From Tenericutes bacterium MO-XQ (GTDB lineage: Bacteria; Bacillota_I; Bacilli_A; Acholeplasmatales; Acholeplasmataceae), in the NCBI GenBank assembly GCA_002838185.1, contig CP017948.1, positions 1,178,001-1,242,000 on the forward strand: a stretch of DNA of 64,000 nt, in the 5' to 3' direction. Below are positions 30,766 to 40,525 of the stretch, in pieces. A program made the position numbers and the translations under genes. The first letter of the stretch is position 1, and every line of letters begins with the position of its first letter. The notes beneath the pieces were generated by a model. That model saw only the letters and a list, made by a program, of their open reading frames with translations. It was not told where the DNA came from and made no database searches.

Positions 30766-32265
30766 TTATGATTGATTAGGTTTATACGCAATTGTAGCTT
30801 TAACAGCAGTTTGCCAACCCTTTATATTTTTTTCTCTATCAGCTTTACTCATATGTGGAACAAATGTCTTATCTAGATGCCATGATGCTTTGATCTCCTC
30901 TAAATCTTTCCAATATCCAACTGCTAATCCTGCAAGATAAGCAGCACCAAGTGCAGTTGTCTCAGTTATTTTAGGTCTATTTACATCTATATTTATGATG
31001 TCAGACTGAAATTGCATTAGAAAATTATTAACAATTGCTCCACCATCAACTTTAAAAGATTTTATAGGTAATTTAGCATCTTTTTGCATAGCGTTTAAAA
31101 CATCCATAGATTGATAACATATGGATTCTAATATAGATCGAGCAAAATGCTTTTTATTTGTTCCTCTGGTTAATCCAAAAATAGCACCTTTAGCTTCAGA
31201 ATCCCAATATGGTGTGCCTAAACCAACAAATGCAGGAACAATATATACACCTTCATTATCCTCTAATTCAAGTGATAAAGGTTCTGTCTCTTTTGCTTGT
31301 TTGATAATTTCTAAACCATCACGTAACCACTGTACAGATGAACCTGCAACGAATACTGATCCTTCAAGTGCATACGTTACTTTATCATGAATTTTCCAGG
31401 CAATGGTTGTTAATAATCCGTTTTTGGATTGAACTGGTTGATTTCCAGTATTCATTAACATAAAACATCCTGTTCCGTAGGTGTTTTTTACTGCACCATC
31501 TTCAAAACATGTTTGTCCAAATAAAGCAGCTTGTTGATCACCAGCTATACCACTAATAGGAATTTCCTCGCCATAAAAGTGATAGGGTTTAGTATATCCA
31601 TAAATCTCAGAAGAAGAACAAACTTCAGGTAATATAGATTTGGGTATATTGAGTGCTTGTAATATATCTTGATCCCATGTCAGTGAATTAATATTATAGA
31701 GCATTGTTCTAGATGCGTTTGTTACATCTGTTTTATGAGTACCACCTGTTAATTTATATAATAACCAACTATCAATGGTTCCAAATGAAAGTTTATTATC
31801 TTCAGCCATCTTTTGCCCATTAGGTATGTGATCAAGAATCCATCTGATTTTCGAAGCTGAAAAATAAGGATCAATGACAAGCCCTGTTTTCTCTTTGATC
31901 ATGGATTCTAATCCACGATCTTTAAGTGTATTACAAATATCTTGAGTTTGTCTTGATTGCCATACAATCGCATGATAAACAGGATTACCAGTTTCTTTTT
32001 CCCATATAACAGAAGTTTCTCTTTGATTGGTGATACCAATTGCACTGATTTGATTTGCTTTAATATTTGCATCAATCAAAGCTCTTGCTAATACTGTTAA
32101 AACACTAATCCAAATCTCATTCGCATCTTGTTCAACCCAACCGGGTTTTGGATAATACTGCTTAATTTCTTCAGAAGCAACAGCAACAACTTGACTATTC
32201 TTATCAAAGATAATTGCCCGTGTTGATGTAGTTCCTTGATCAATTGCTAAAATATATGAGTTCAT
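30766..32265 (-). CDS. glpK: Glycerol kinase
   Basis: 499 residues, FGGY family. ATP-site start [16 protein letters not shown], glycerol-contacting [11 protein letters not shown] (about 83), [10 protein letters not shown] (about 104), [13 protein letters not shown] with the catalytic Asp (about 240), and [17 protein letters not shown] (about 405). Converts glycerol to sn-glycerol 3-phosphate. Last gene of a GlpP-headed operon with two FAD oxidoreductases and a DUF1667 protein, a complete glycerol-to-dihydroxyacetone-phosphate route. No glycerol facilitator is seen in this operon. Confidence 0.95.
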   Translation of the reverse strand: MNSYILAIDQGTTSTRAIIFDKNSQVVAVASEEIKQYYPKPGWVEQDANEIWISVLTVLARALIDANIKANQISAIGITNQRETSVIWEKETGNPVYHAIVWQSRQTQDICNTLKDRGLESMIKEKTGLVIDPYFSASKIRWILDHIPNGQKMAEDNKLSFGTIDSWLLYKLTGGTHKTDVTNASRTMLYNINSLTWDQDILQALNIPKSILPEVCSSSEIYGYTKPYHFYGEEIPISGIAGDQQAALFGQTCFEDGAVKNTYGTGCFMLMNTGNQPVQSKNGLLTTIAWKIHDKVTYALEGSVFVAGSSVQWLRDGLEIIKQAKETEPLSLELEDNEGVYIVPAFVGLGTPYWDSEAKGAIFGLTRGTNKKHFARSILESICYQSMDVLNAMQKDAKLPIKSFKVDGGAIVNNFLMQFQSDIINIDVNRPKITETTALGAAYLAGLAVGYWKDLEEIKASWHLDKTFVPHMSKADREKNIKGWQTAVKATIAYKPNQS

Positions 32266-32269
32266 TTGT

Positions 32270-32623
32270 TTACTCCCTTATCAATAATTTGGTTGCGATG
32301 ATGTCAACATCTGTATCTAAAATATGTTTGACAATTACATCTCCTATTTTAACATTTTTTTTAACAGTTATATGATTAAGTTTTTCTAAAGCTTCAAAGA
32401 GCAATGATTTTTCTATAGGTTTATCTGTCTTCACAGATAATCTAGGCATCATCTTAGAATCTGTTTTAACAGTTGTTGTTAAAATGCGTTTAGGACAAGT
32501 CATTTCCTCAATAGCATAATTTTTACCTCTAGGACACTTATTACCGGTGACATTAAGGTTTTCATCAACTGTAACATGGCATCCTATTGGACACATGATA
32601 CATATCATTTGTTTTTCATTCAT
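32270..32623 (-). CDS. DUF1667-family cysteine-rich protein of the glycerol operon
   Basis: 117 residues. Cysteines in [10 protein letters not shown] (about 8-15), GNKCPRG (about 30) and MTCPKRI (about 43) could bind an Fe-S cluster or zinc, and resemble the DUF1667 signature. DUF1667 genes commonly sit with glpK and the two-FAD-protein glycerol-3-phosphate dehydrogenase of anaerobes, as here (2-base gap to the upstream gene, 4 to glpK). Probably an electron-transfer subunit of that dehydrogenase; inferred from cysteines and context. Confidence 0.8.
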   Translation of the reverse strand: MNEKQMICIMCPIGCHVTVDENLNVTGNKCPRGKNYAIEEMTCPKRILTTTVKTDSKMMPRLSVKTDKPIEKSLLFEALEKLNHITVKKNVKIGDVIVKHILDTDVDIIATKLLIRE

Positions 32624-32625
32624 TA

Positions 32626-33885
32626 TTAGGCCTCCTCAATCATTATTTCTAAGGGTAACGTATTGATCAAATCACTTGGTTCAATACGAATTTTTTGCAT
32701 CTCTGCTGGAGCTACGTATTTTAAGGTTTTTCTTTTTATTATTTGATCGCCTTGCTTGATCATAAGTTTGAAAACATCATGTTTTTGTGTACTTCTAAAC
32801 AAAATATCAAATGCTTCATCAATTTGATTATAGTCAATCATTTGTGGGACCACATAGCGAATATGCTGATCAAATTTAACGGGTATTTGAATTTTATTCA
32901 TAGAGGTAGAATTTAAAACATATGCTTTTGCGTTTTTTCCTGCTTTTTTGCTTTCAATGGTAACATCATCTACTAAGTCATGGACATGAAGCGCATTACC
33001 ACAAGCATATAGACCACTGATTGAAGTTTCTAATTTTTGATTAACAATGGCACTTTTTGTTAGTGGATCAATATCAATATTAAGCGCATCAAAAAGTTTG
33101 ATATCTGGAATAAGACCTATAGAAAGTAAAAGAGTATCAACCTCAAAAGCTTTTTCTGTATCTTCAATAAAATTCCGATTTTGATCAACTTGTTGAATGA
33201 TGACTTTCTCAATACTATCTTTACCGATGATTTGCTTAATCGTATGAGAAAGATAAAGTGGTATATCATAGTCATTTAGACATTGGACAATATTTCTTGT
33301 CAAGCCATTTGAAAAAGGCATGAGTTCAGCAACACCTAATACCTTAGCACCTTCTAAAGTCATACGTCTTGCCATGATTAGACCAATATCACCACTTCCG
33401 AGTATAAACACTTTTTTTCCAACTAAATAACCATCAATATTCAAATATCTTTGTGCACTTCCAGCAGTCATAATTCCTTTAGGTCTATCTCCTGGAATAT
33501 CAACGTGTCCTCTTGCTCTTTCATAACATCCTGTTGTTAAAACAACACTTTTTGATGTGATAATCATTTCTCCGTGCTCAATGTTTGTAGCTTTAATTTT
33601 AAAAAATTCATCTTTAGATATATCCAGTACAGTTGTATCTAAAAGATAATCAATATCTTTTTCTAATACCAAATCAATGAGTTTTTGAGCATATTCAGGA
33701 CCGGTTAACTCTTCTTTAAACACATGCAATCCAAATCCATTATGGATACATTGATTTAATATACCACCAAAAGTTTTTTCGCGTTCTATGATAAGAATAT
33801 TTAGTTGCTCATCATATGCTTCAAGAGCAGCAGATAATCCTGCAGCACCTGCACCAATGATGACAATATCATATGTATTTTTCAT
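32626..33885 (-). CDS. NAD(P)/FAD-dependent oxidoreductase, glycerol-3-phosphate dehydrogenase partner
   Basis: 419 residues. FAD motif GAGAAGLSAALEA at the N terminus, NAD motif GSGDIGLIMARRM (about 158), and a late ISGLYACGNALHVHD that contacts FAD. The LTTGCYERARGHVDIPGDRPKG region is typical of the small FAD partner in anaerobic glycerol-3-phosphate and related oxidoreductase clusters. Overlaps the upstream gene by 4 bases (ATGA). Likely moves electrons between the G3P-oxidising subunit and NAD or another carrier. Confidence 0.8.
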   Translation of the reverse strand: MKNTYDIVIIGAGAAGLSAALEAYDEQLNILIIEREKTFGGILNQCIHNGFGLHVFKEELTGPEYAQKLIDLVLEKDIDYLLDTTVLDISKDEFFKIKATNIEHGEMIITSKSVVLTTGCYERARGHVDIPGDRPKGIMTAGSAQRYLNIDGYLVGKKVFILGSGDIGLIMARRMTLEGAKVLGVAELMPFSNGLTRNIVQCLNDYDIPLYLSHTIKQIIGKDSIEKVIIQQVDQNRNFIEDTEKAFEVDTLLLSIGLIPDIKLFDALNIDIDPLTKSAIVNQKLETSISGLYACGNALHVHDLVDDVTIESKKAGKNAKAYVLNSTSMNKIQIPVKFDQHIRYVVPQMIDYNQIDEAFDILFRSTQKHDVFKLMIKQGDQIIKRKTLKYVAPAEMQKIRIEPSDLINTLPLEIMIEEA

Positions 33886-35321
33886 AAGCCCACCTTCGAT
33901 TCTTGATCAAGTATTGGAGTGTTTTCTTGATCATAATTAATTTCATGTAAAGGTTTATGTGTTTCTCGTGCAATAATTCTAAGAACTAATGACTCACAAT
34001 ATCCACCTTGACAAAGACCACTTCCTGCACGAGCTCGTTTTTTAATACCTTTGATGGTATCGCTACCTAACGGACCAGATATAGCATCAATAATTTCTTG
34101 TTCAGTAATGTCCTCACATTTACAGATGATACGACCATACAACGGTTTTTCTTTGTGTAGCTTTTTCTTTTGATCATCCGATAAATCTTTATAAACGATT
34201 TTCTTTTTTAAAATTGGATTAAAGTCTGGCTTTATAGGTAAATCTATATGAATAACTTCATTGACTAAATATTTTGCGATTGCAGGAGCTGCAGTAATAC
34301 CTGGTGAGTCTATACCAGCAACATGATAAAAACCTTTGACTTTTTGATCTTCTTGAATATAGAAGTCTTCATAGGTAGATGTAGATCTTACACCTGCAAA
34401 TTGCCTAATGATGAGATGGTATGGTACATTTTCAGCCATATCTTTAATATTATTTTTGATATATGCTAGTCCCTTTTCAGTAGTACTTATATCATCTTTA
34501 TCTTCAACCCAATCGCTTGTAGGTCCTAATAGAATATTGCCATGTATTTGAGGTGTGATTAAAACACCTTTCCCTTTTTTAGAAGGCATAGGATATATGA
34601 CATGATTCATGTATCCTTTTACACTTTTATCCAATACGTAATATTCACCTTTTCTAGGTTTGATTTCAAACGATATATCGGGATTAATCATCTTAGCAAT
34701 TTGATCACTGTATACACCAGCAGCATTAATCAAATGCTTGCTTAAATATGTTTTATTAGATTTAGTCTCAACTTTAAAATGATTGTTCGTATAAGAAATA
34801 TTGGTAACATGTGTATTTCTATATAGTTCAACCCCATTTTTGATTGCATTTTCTAAAGCGAAAAACGCAACTTCCCAAGGAAAGCACACTTTAGTTGTAG
34901 GTAAAGACAATACTTTTTTGATGTTTGAATTTAGATTGGGTTCCAATTTTTTTGCTTCATCGATGGATAGAAATTCCATATCCTCAACCCCATTTAATTT
35001 AGCATTTTCATAGAGTTTTTGCATATCTATGATTTCATCTTCATCTTTTGCACAAACAAAAGCACCTGTTCTTAAAAGTGAAATGTGCAATTCTTTTTCT
35101 AATGCATCATAAAGATCATTTCCTTCAACAGCTAATCTGGCTTTTAAAGTGCCATGTTTTGGATCGTGACCAGAATGAACAATTGCACTATTAGCTCTTG
35201 TTTGAACATTTGCAACATCATTTTCTTTTTCTAAAACACATACTTTTAAATCAAATTTTGATAATTCTCTAGCAATCATTGAACCAATGATGCCTGCACC
35301 TATAATAGTGTAATCATACAT
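33882..35321 (-). CDS. FAD-dependent glycerol-3-phosphate dehydrogenase (GlpA-like) with C-terminal Fe-S domain
   Basis: 479 residues. FAD motif GAGIIGSMIAREL, DAO-family body with RANSAIVHSGHDPKHG (about 43) and a late FYHVAGIDSPGITAAPAI. The C-terminal 90 residues form a BFD-like [2Fe-2S] domain (CKCED near 405, then GLCQGGYC near 440), as in E. coli GlpA, so electrons go to a partner protein rather than directly to oxygen. This argues against the peroxide-producing GlpO oxidase type. Ends in TGA overlapping the next ATG. First gene after glpP, behind a leader terminator. Confidence 0.82.
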   Translation of the reverse strand: MYDYTIIGAGIIGSMIARELSKFDLKVCVLEKENDVANVQTRANSAIVHSGHDPKHGTLKARLAVEGNDLYDALEKELHISLLRTGAFVCAKDEDEIIDMQKLYENAKLNGVEDMEFLSIDEAKKLEPNLNSNIKKVLSLPTTKVCFPWEVAFFALENAIKNGVELYRNTHVTNISYTNNHFKVETKSNKTYLSKHLINAAGVYSDQIAKMINPDISFEIKPRKGEYYVLDKSVKGYMNHVIYPMPSKKGKGVLITPQIHGNILLGPTSDWVEDKDDISTTEKGLAYIKNNIKDMAENVPYHLIIRQFAGVRSTSTYEDFYIQEDQKVKGFYHVAGIDSPGITAAPAIAKYLVNEVIHIDLPIKPDFNPILKKKIVYKDLSDDQKKKLHKEKPLYGRIICKCEDITEQEIIDAISGPLGSDTIKGIKKRARAGSGLCQGGYCESLVLRIIARETHKPLHEINYDQENTPILDQESKVGL

Positions 35322-35342
35322 AAAATATCCTCCTATGATAAA

Positions 35343-35378
35343 TAAAAAAGAGAAAAAATGATCTTAATCAATTTTCTC
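35343..35378 (-). terminator. Leader terminator between glpP and the dehydrogenase gene
   Basis: On the minus strand GAGAAAATTGAT, loop TAAG, ATCATTTTTTCTC, then TTTTTT, about 20 bases before the dehydrogenase ATG. Also preceded by an alternative AGAGAAAAAGAGAG stretch that could pair with the same TTTTTCTC. Suits GlpP-controlled antitermination. Confidence 0.7.
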
Positions 35379-35407
35379 TCTCTTTTTCTCTTATTCATTA
35401 TTAACAT

Positions 35408-35950
35408 TTACATCCAAAGTTCTGGATTTGAAACAGTCACAGCGATTGCACCAGCTTTGATGCATTTATTCATTTGCTGTTTGTCGTGAATTAAACCACC
35501 CATGAGTATTTTTGCATGTACCTGATCTTTAATAGAAGGAATCATATCTACGCAAGCAGCAGGTAAAATCTCAATATATTCTGGATTTAATTTTTGCGCA
35601 ATGGATAAGCTTTGCTCCAAAGCAGTTGAGTCTTTTAAGAAAAATCTAAATATTCCAATAACGTTTCTCTTTTTGCAAATTTCTATGACTTTTGGTTTAC
35701 TTGATATAATACCGTCAACATTTAGTGCTTGAATCAAATAGATTGCACCATATTCATCACTTGAAAGTCCTTTAATGAGTTCAGAATGAATGAGCACTTT
35801 TTTATGATGGTTTTTTAAAGTTTTTACTAAATCAGGGAGTTGCGCTAGTTGGAAACTCATCAAAATACCATATGTATAAGATGAATCGATAAATTTCTTT
35901 AACGCTTGATGATTACTTATTGCTGGGATAACTTGTTGCTCAATTGGCAT
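35408..35950 (-). CDS. glpP: Glycerol-3-phosphate-responsive antiterminator GlpP
   Basis: 180 residues, TIM-barrel-like family. Landmarks: VIPAISN at the N terminus, KKVLIHSELIKGLSSDEYG (about 66-84), IISSKPKVIEICKK (about 101), FRFFLKDSTALEQS, and MGGLIHDKQQM (about 150). In B. subtilis GlpP bound to glycerol 3-phosphate binds leader RNA and lets transcription pass a terminator. Here terminators lie in both its own leader (35967-36010) and before the next gene (35343-35378), fitting this mechanism. Confidence 0.9.
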   Translation of the reverse strand: MPIEQQVIPAISNHQALKKFIDSSYTYGILMSFQLAQLPDLVKTLKNHHKKVLIHSELIKGLSSDEYGAIYLIQALNVDGIISSKPKVIEICKKRNVIGIFRFFLKDSTALEQSLSIAQKLNPEYIEILPAACVDMIPSIKDQVHAKILMGGLIHDKQQMNKCIKAGAIAVTVSNPELWM

Positions 35951-35966
35951 GATTCACCCTCTCCTT

Positions 35967-36010
35967 AAAAAAATATGCAAAGTAAAATAGAAATCTATTT
36001 ATAACTTTGC
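35967..36010 (-). terminator. Leader terminator upstream of glpP
   Basis: On the minus strand GCAAAGTTATAAATAG pairs with CTATTTTACTTTGC around ATTT (35977-36010), then ATATTTTTTT. It lies between the promoter and glpP, a probable GlpP autoregulatory antitermination site. Confidence 0.75.
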
Positions 36011-36042
36011 TCTCATCTCTTAATTTCTTAACTTATATACTT

Positions 36043-36071
36043 ATTATAAACTTAATCATAAAGATAGTCAA
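36043..36071 (-). promoter_or_regulatory. Promoter of the glp operon
   Basis: On the minus strand TTGACT, 17-base spacer, TATAAT. A strong promoter directly upstream of the leader terminator. Confidence 0.85.
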
Positions 36072-36100
36072 GATGCTAATTTTAATAAGATTATGTTAAA

Positions 36101-36131
36101 TTGTTGACAAATCAACAAAAATATTGATAAT
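36101..36131 (+). promoter_or_regulatory. Promoter and palindromic operator of the ABC/MarR operon
   Basis: TTGACA (36104-36109), 16-base spacer, GATAAT (36126-36131). A perfect palindrome TTGTTGA-CAAA-TCAACAA (36101-36118) covers the -35 box. MarR proteins bind such palindromes; the operon ends in a MarR gene, so autorepression is likely. Confidence 0.75.
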
Positions 36132-36161
36132 AGATTATAAAGTACAAAATTGAGGTGACAT

Positions 36162-37931
36162 ATGTTAAAAATATTTAAATTCTTAAAATGGTATCATTAT
36201 GTATTCATTCTATTTATCTTAATATTCATTTATATACAGGTAAGACTAGATTTAATGTTACCAGAATATATGGGAAATATTATTAAAATCATTGGTAACG
36301 CGTATCAAACCGGTGAGAATCAAACAAGCGCTATTCTTAGTGAAGGATTATGGATGTTACTCGTAACTTTTGGTAGTATTGTTTCAACCATAGTTGCTAG
36401 TTATTTTGCTGCACGTGTTGGAACAAGAGCTGCTAACATAACTAGAAAGAAGTTATTTGAACACGTCCAAGGGTTTTCTTTAGAAGAAGTTAATGAGTTT
36501 ACAACCCCTTCATTAATTACTAGATCAACTAATGATATCCAACAAGTACAAATGGCATTGATCATCATGTTAAGACTCATCTTTAGAGCACCAATTATGG
36601 CTATAGCAGCAATTTTGAAAGTAACTAGCCTTAATCTTTCCATGACTATGGTTATTGTCGGTGGAGTCGTTGCAATCATTATGATGGTTACAGTCATATT
36701 TATCATTGTTGGTCCTAAATTTACAAAATTACAAGAACGAACAGATGACTTAAATGAAGTTACAAGAGAGACATTGACCGGTCTTAGAGTTATTCGCTCA
36801 CATAATGCACAAGATGTTCAAGAAGCTAAGTTCGAAGGTGTCAACACAAGACTCACTAAAACACATGTATTTGTGAATACAGCGATGAGCTTTTTGAATC
36901 CAGGTATGACACTTGTATTCAATGGTTTAAACGTTGCTTTAATTGTTGTGGGAGCAACTCTAATCAGTCAAAATCTTTTAGGCTCAACACCAATTGAAGG
37001 CTTAGCTATACAAATAGAGTTCATTTCTTATGGCATGATGATCATGATGAGTTTTATGATGCTTATTATGATGTTTATCTTCTTGCCTAGAGCTTTTGTT
37101 TCTGCAAGACGTATCATGAAGGTCATTGAAACATCTTATAAGATTGATGATCGCCATGCAGATCAATATCAAATACCTAATGATATTGATATAGAGTTTA
37201 AGAATGTTTGTTTCAAATATCCAAATGCTGAAGCTTGTGTTATCAAAAATATTAATTTCAAAGTAAACAAAGGTGAAACACTAGCATTTATTGGATCTAC
37301 AGGATCTGGTAAATCAACGATCATTCAGTTATTACTTAGATTTTATGATGTAACAGAAGGTGAAATTTTAATTAATGGTATTAATATAAAAAAATATGCA
37401 TTAGAAACTTTATATAAAATCATGGGCTATGTACCACAAAAAGGTCTCTTATTTTCAGGTACTGTTCGTGAAAATATGCTCATCGGAAACAAAGATGCCA
37501 AAGACGAAGCGATCATTAAGGCTTTAGAGATTGCGCAAATTAAAGACTTTATTGATGATAATGAGCAAGGTTTAGATTATCTCATTGATCAAGGTGGAAA
37601 GAATGTTTCAGGTGGACAAAAACAAAGATTATCCATCGCAAGAGCATTGGTTAAGCAACCTAAAATATATATTTTTGATGATTCATTTAGCGCATTAGAT
37701 TATAAAACAGATAAGCAACTTAGATCAAATTTAAAATCTAAAGTTAAAGATGCCTTAAATGTTATTGTTGGACAACGCATAGGAACAATCATGGATGCTG
37801 ATCAAATTATCGTTTTAGATCAAGGCGATATAGTTGGTCATGGTACACACCATGAGTTATTAGCAACATGTAAAGCATATCAAGACATTGCCTATGCGCA
37901 ACTTTCAAAGGAGGAACTTGCTAATGGCTAA
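36162..37931 (+). CDS. Heterodimeric ABC exporter, degenerate-site subunit (TM287-like)
   Basis: 589 residues: six-helix exporter transmembrane domain (about 1-320) and a nucleotide-binding domain. Walker A GSTGSGKST (about 380), signature VSGGQKQRLS (about 485), and Walker B IYIFDDSFSALD (about 505) with Asp in place of the catalytic Glu. Such non-catalytic Walker B sites mark one half of heterodimeric exporters such as TM287/288. The partner follows with an 8-base overlap. Probably multidrug or lipid export. Confidence 0.9.
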   Translation: MLKIFKFLKWYHYVFILFILIFIYIQVRLDLMLPEYMGNIIKIIGNAYQTGENQTSAILSEGLWMLLVTFGSIVSTIVASYFAARVGTRAANITRKKLFEHVQGFSLEEVNEFTTPSLITRSTNDIQQVQMALIIMLRLIFRAPIMAIAAILKVTSLNLSMTMVIVGGVVAIIMMVTVIFIIVGPKFTKLQERTDDLNEVTRETLTGLRVIRSHNAQDVQEAKFEGVNTRLTKTHVFVNTAMSFLNPGMTLVFNGLNVALIVVGATLISQNLLGSTPIEGLAIQIEFISYGMMIMMSFMMLIMMFIFLPRAFVSARRIMKVIETSYKIDDRHADQYQIPNDIDIEFKNVCFKYPNAEACVIKNINFKVNKGETLAFIGSTGSGKSTIIQLLLRFYDVTEGEILINGINIKKYALETLYKIMGYVPQKGLLFSGTVRENMLIGNKDAKDEAIIKALEIAQIKDFIDDNEQGLDYLIDQGGKNVSGGQKQRLSIARALVKQPKIYIFDDSFSALDYKTDKQLRSNLKSKVKDALNVIVGQRIGTIMDADQIIVLDQGDIVGHGTHHELLATCKAYQDIAYAQLSKEELANG

Positions 37932-39735
37932 AGAAAAAAATACACAAAGACCTATGCGAGGTCCTGGACATATGAGAGTTGTTCAAAAGCCTAAGTCTAT
38001 GAAAAAGGCCTTTAAGTTGCTACTCAAATATTTAGCACCTTATAAACTCATATTTATTACAGTTATTGTATTTGCTTCATTATCTGCTGTATTTAATATT
38101 TTAGGTCCAAGATTACTTGGACAAATAACAAATGAAGTACAACTTGGTATTTTTAATACAGCTGGTATTAATTTTGATCGCATTTATGAAATTGTATTTA
38201 TCTTAATTGTTTTATATGCGTTAAGTTATGTGTTTAATGTATTACAAGGCGTCATAGTAACAAGAACTACTCAAAAAATCACTAAAAAAATGAGAAGTGA
38301 TGTTTTCGATAAAATTGACAAAGTACCTCTTAAGTATTTTGATCAAACTTCACATGGCGATACGCTCAGTCGTATGAGTAATGATATTGACTTAATCAGT
38401 CAAGCGGTCAACTCATCAATTACACAAATATTTACATCGATTACTTTACTCGTTGGGATATTGGTCATGATGATCATTGTTTCATGGCAACTTGCTTTAG
38501 TTGCACTTATATCATTACCGTTATCAAGTTTTATCATGAGATTTATCATGAAAAAATCACAAACCTACTTCAGAAAACAACAAAAAACATTAGGTGCACT
38601 TAATGGTCACATTGAAGAGGCATTTACCGGTCAGCAAATTTTAAGAGCTTACCAAGCAGAAGATAAATTTCTAAACGTATTTGATCAACATAATGATGAT
38701 CTATACGAGTCTGCTTGGAAAAGTCAATTCTTTTCTGGCTTAATGTTTCCGATTATGAACTTTGTAGGTAATTTAAGTTATATGTTAATTGCAGTATTTG
38801 GTGGATTATTAGCAGTTAGAAGAACTATATTAATCGGAGATATTCAAAGTATGCTCCAATATGTAAGAAACTTTAATCAGCCTTTAGGAAGTATTGCACA
38901 AAGTCTTACTCAGTTTCAATCTGCACTAGCAGCAACAGAACGTGTATTTGAGTTTTTAAATCTTGAAGAAATGGATCCAGAAGATAGAACTTTAAAACTT
39001 AAGAATGTTCAAGGTCATGTTTCATTTAAACATGTTAAATTTGGATATGAACCAGATAAAGAAATTATTCATGATTTTAGTTTAGATGTTAAACCTGGAC
39101 AAAAAGTCGCAATCGTTGGTCCAACAGGAGCTGGGAAAACAACTTTAGTTAATCTACTGATGAAATTTTATGAAGTCAACGAAGGACATATTGAAATCGA
39201 TGGTATATCTACAAAAGAACTCACAAGATATGAAGTTCATAAACTCTTTTCTATGGTACTACAGGATACATGGTTGTTCCATGGTACAGTCAAGGATAAC
39301 TTGAAATATGGTCATCCAAATGCGACTGATGAGCAAATTATTGAAGCAGCTAAAACAGCTAACGTTCATCACTTTATTCAATCACTCTCATTTGGTTATG
39401 ATCATGAACTTAAAGAAAATAGTTCAATATCTCAAGGACAGCAACAGCTTCTTACAATTGCTAGAGCGATGGTTACAGATGCGCCAATGCTTATCTTAGA
39501 TGAAGCGACTTCAAGTGTTGATGTTCGTACTGAAATGTTAATTCAAGAAGCTATGGATCGCTTGATGAAGGGTAGAACAACATTTGTTATTGCACATCGC
39601 TTATCGACAATTAAAAATGCTGATGTTATTCTAGTCCTTAATGAAGGAGATATCATTGAAATGGGCACACATCAAACCTTACTAGATAAACAAGGATTCT
39701 ATGCTGATCTATATAATAGTCAGTTTGATTTATAG
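37924..39735 (+). CDS. Heterodimeric ABC exporter, catalytic subunit (TM288-like)
   Basis: About 603 residues from ATG 37924, 7 bases after AAGGAGG (an upstream in-frame ATG lacks a ribosome site). Walker A GPTGAGKTT (about 400) and Walker B LILDEATSSVD with the catalytic Glu (about 520). The signature is degenerate, ISQGQQQLL instead of SGGQ. Thus this subunit's Walker B and the partner's intact signature form the active site, while this signature belongs to the degenerate site. Matches the TM288 pattern exactly. Confidence 0.92.
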   Translation: MAKEKNTQRPMRGPGHMRVVQKPKSMKKAFKLLLKYLAPYKLIFITVIVFASLSAVFNILGPRLLGQITNEVQLGIFNTAGINFDRIYEIVFILIVLYALSYVFNVLQGVIVTRTTQKITKKMRSDVFDKIDKVPLKYFDQTSHGDTLSRMSNDIDLISQAVNSSITQIFTSITLLVGILVMMIIVSWQLALVALISLPLSSFIMRFIMKKSQTYFRKQQKTLGALNGHIEEAFTGQQILRAYQAEDKFLNVFDQHNDDLYESAWKSQFFSGLMFPIMNFVGNLSYMLIAVFGGLLAVRRTILIGDIQSMLQYVRNFNQPLGSIAQSLTQFQSALAATERVFEFLNLEEMDPEDRTLKLKNVQGHVSFKHVKFGYEPDKEIIHDFSLDVKPGQKVAIVGPTGAGKTTLVNLLMKFYEVNEGHIEIDGISTKELTRYEVHKLFSMVLQDTWLFHGTVKDNLKYGHPNATDEQIIEAAKTANVHHFIQSLSFGYDHELKENSSISQGQQQLLTIARAMVTDAPMLILDEATSSVDVRTEMLIQEAMDRLMKGRTTFVIAHRLSTIKNADVILVLNEGDIIEMGTHQTLLDKQGFYADLYNSQFDL

Positions 39736-39740
39736 GTGAT

Positions 39741-40166
39741 ATGATGGAAAACAATACACCGATATTCTCAGTTTTTTTACATGTGATGAAAAAGAAGATT
39801 ATGGACGAACATTTGAAGTATTTTGAGTCACAAGGATTATCTAAACAACATATTCCCTATATGATGATACTTTCAAACCATCAAGGAGGATTATCTCAAA
39901 CACAAATCATTGATATCATCAAGCATGATAAAGCACATGCTTCTAGAGCCTTGAAGGAACTCATTGAGCTTAATTACGCATATAAGGATAATGAAAAAGG
40001 ATATAAAAATAAATATTATCTTACAGACAAAGGCTTTGAAATTGCAGTTAAAATCAAACATAAAAATGATGAAATTTTAGATGAGATATTTTCTGTTATT
40101 ACAGAAGAAGAAAAGCATGTTTTAGAAGACATTCTAAAAAAAGTGGTCGAACATATGAATCAATAA
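39741..40166 (+). CDS. MarR-family regulator of the ABC operon
   Basis: 141 residues. Winged-helix core: GGLSQTQIIDIIKHDKAHAS (about 48-67) as recognition region, ALKELIELNYAYKDNEKGYKNKYYLTDKG as wing. RBS AGGTGAT; two adjacent ATGs, so the start is uncertain by one codon. Only 5 bases after the exporter genes. Probably binds the perfect palindrome over the operon -35 box at 36101-36118 and is released by a transported compound. Confidence 0.88.
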   Translation: MMENNTPIFSVFLHVMKKKIMDEHLKYFESQGLSKQHIPYMMILSNHQGGLSQTQIIDIIKHDKAHASRALKELIELNYAYKDNEKGYKNKYYLTDKGFEIAVKIKHKNDEILDEIFSVITEEEKHVLEDILKKVVEHMNQ

Positions 40167-40171
40167 TAAGT

Positions 40172-40203
40172 AAAAGGGACACTGGTCATCCAATGTCCCT
40201 TTT
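40172..40203 (+). terminator. Intact bidirectional terminator between marR and the YolD-like gene
   Basis: AAAAGGGACA, inner TGG/CCA pairing, TGTCCCTTTT. Convergent junction without an IS. Confidence 0.88.
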
Positions 40204-40525
40204 AAAATATAATATTTAAGATGGCATCACTATCAATTTTCTCAAATGTTGATAAAATGACCTTCTTATGAATAAAATCAAGTCTTTTAATAGTCCCATA
40301 ACTAGTTTTCACATAGCCATCGTAGAAGAATTCAAGCTCAATATCAATGTTGTGATGATAAGCAAAATGAAGTTTTCGGTTTAATTCTTCATATTGATCA
40401 TCACTTAGTATGGGTTTGTTTTTTTTATTGAGCTTATATCTAAGTTCGTTAAGTAACGTGGAATATCCAACAAGAGCATCAAATGGAGCCCATTTAATGA
40501 TGCCACGATCGACATATTTATGCAT
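40202..40525 (-). CDS. YolD-like protein
   Basis: About 107 residues from ATG 40525, after GGAGG; the ORF upstream of this ATG is the end of the polymerase gene. Pattern DRGIIKWAPFDALVGY...LRYKLNK near the N terminus is typical of YolD-like proteins. These are usually encoded with UvrX-type Y-family polymerases in Firmicutes and are thought to act as UmuD-like partners. Overlaps the polymerase gene by 8 bases, so translationally coupled. Confidence 0.8.
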   Translation of the reverse strand: MHKYVDRGIIKWAPFDALVGYSTLLNELRYKLNKKNKPILSDDQYEELNRKLHFAYHHNIDIELEFFYDGYVKTSYGTIKRLDFIHKKVILSTFEKIDSDAILNIIF

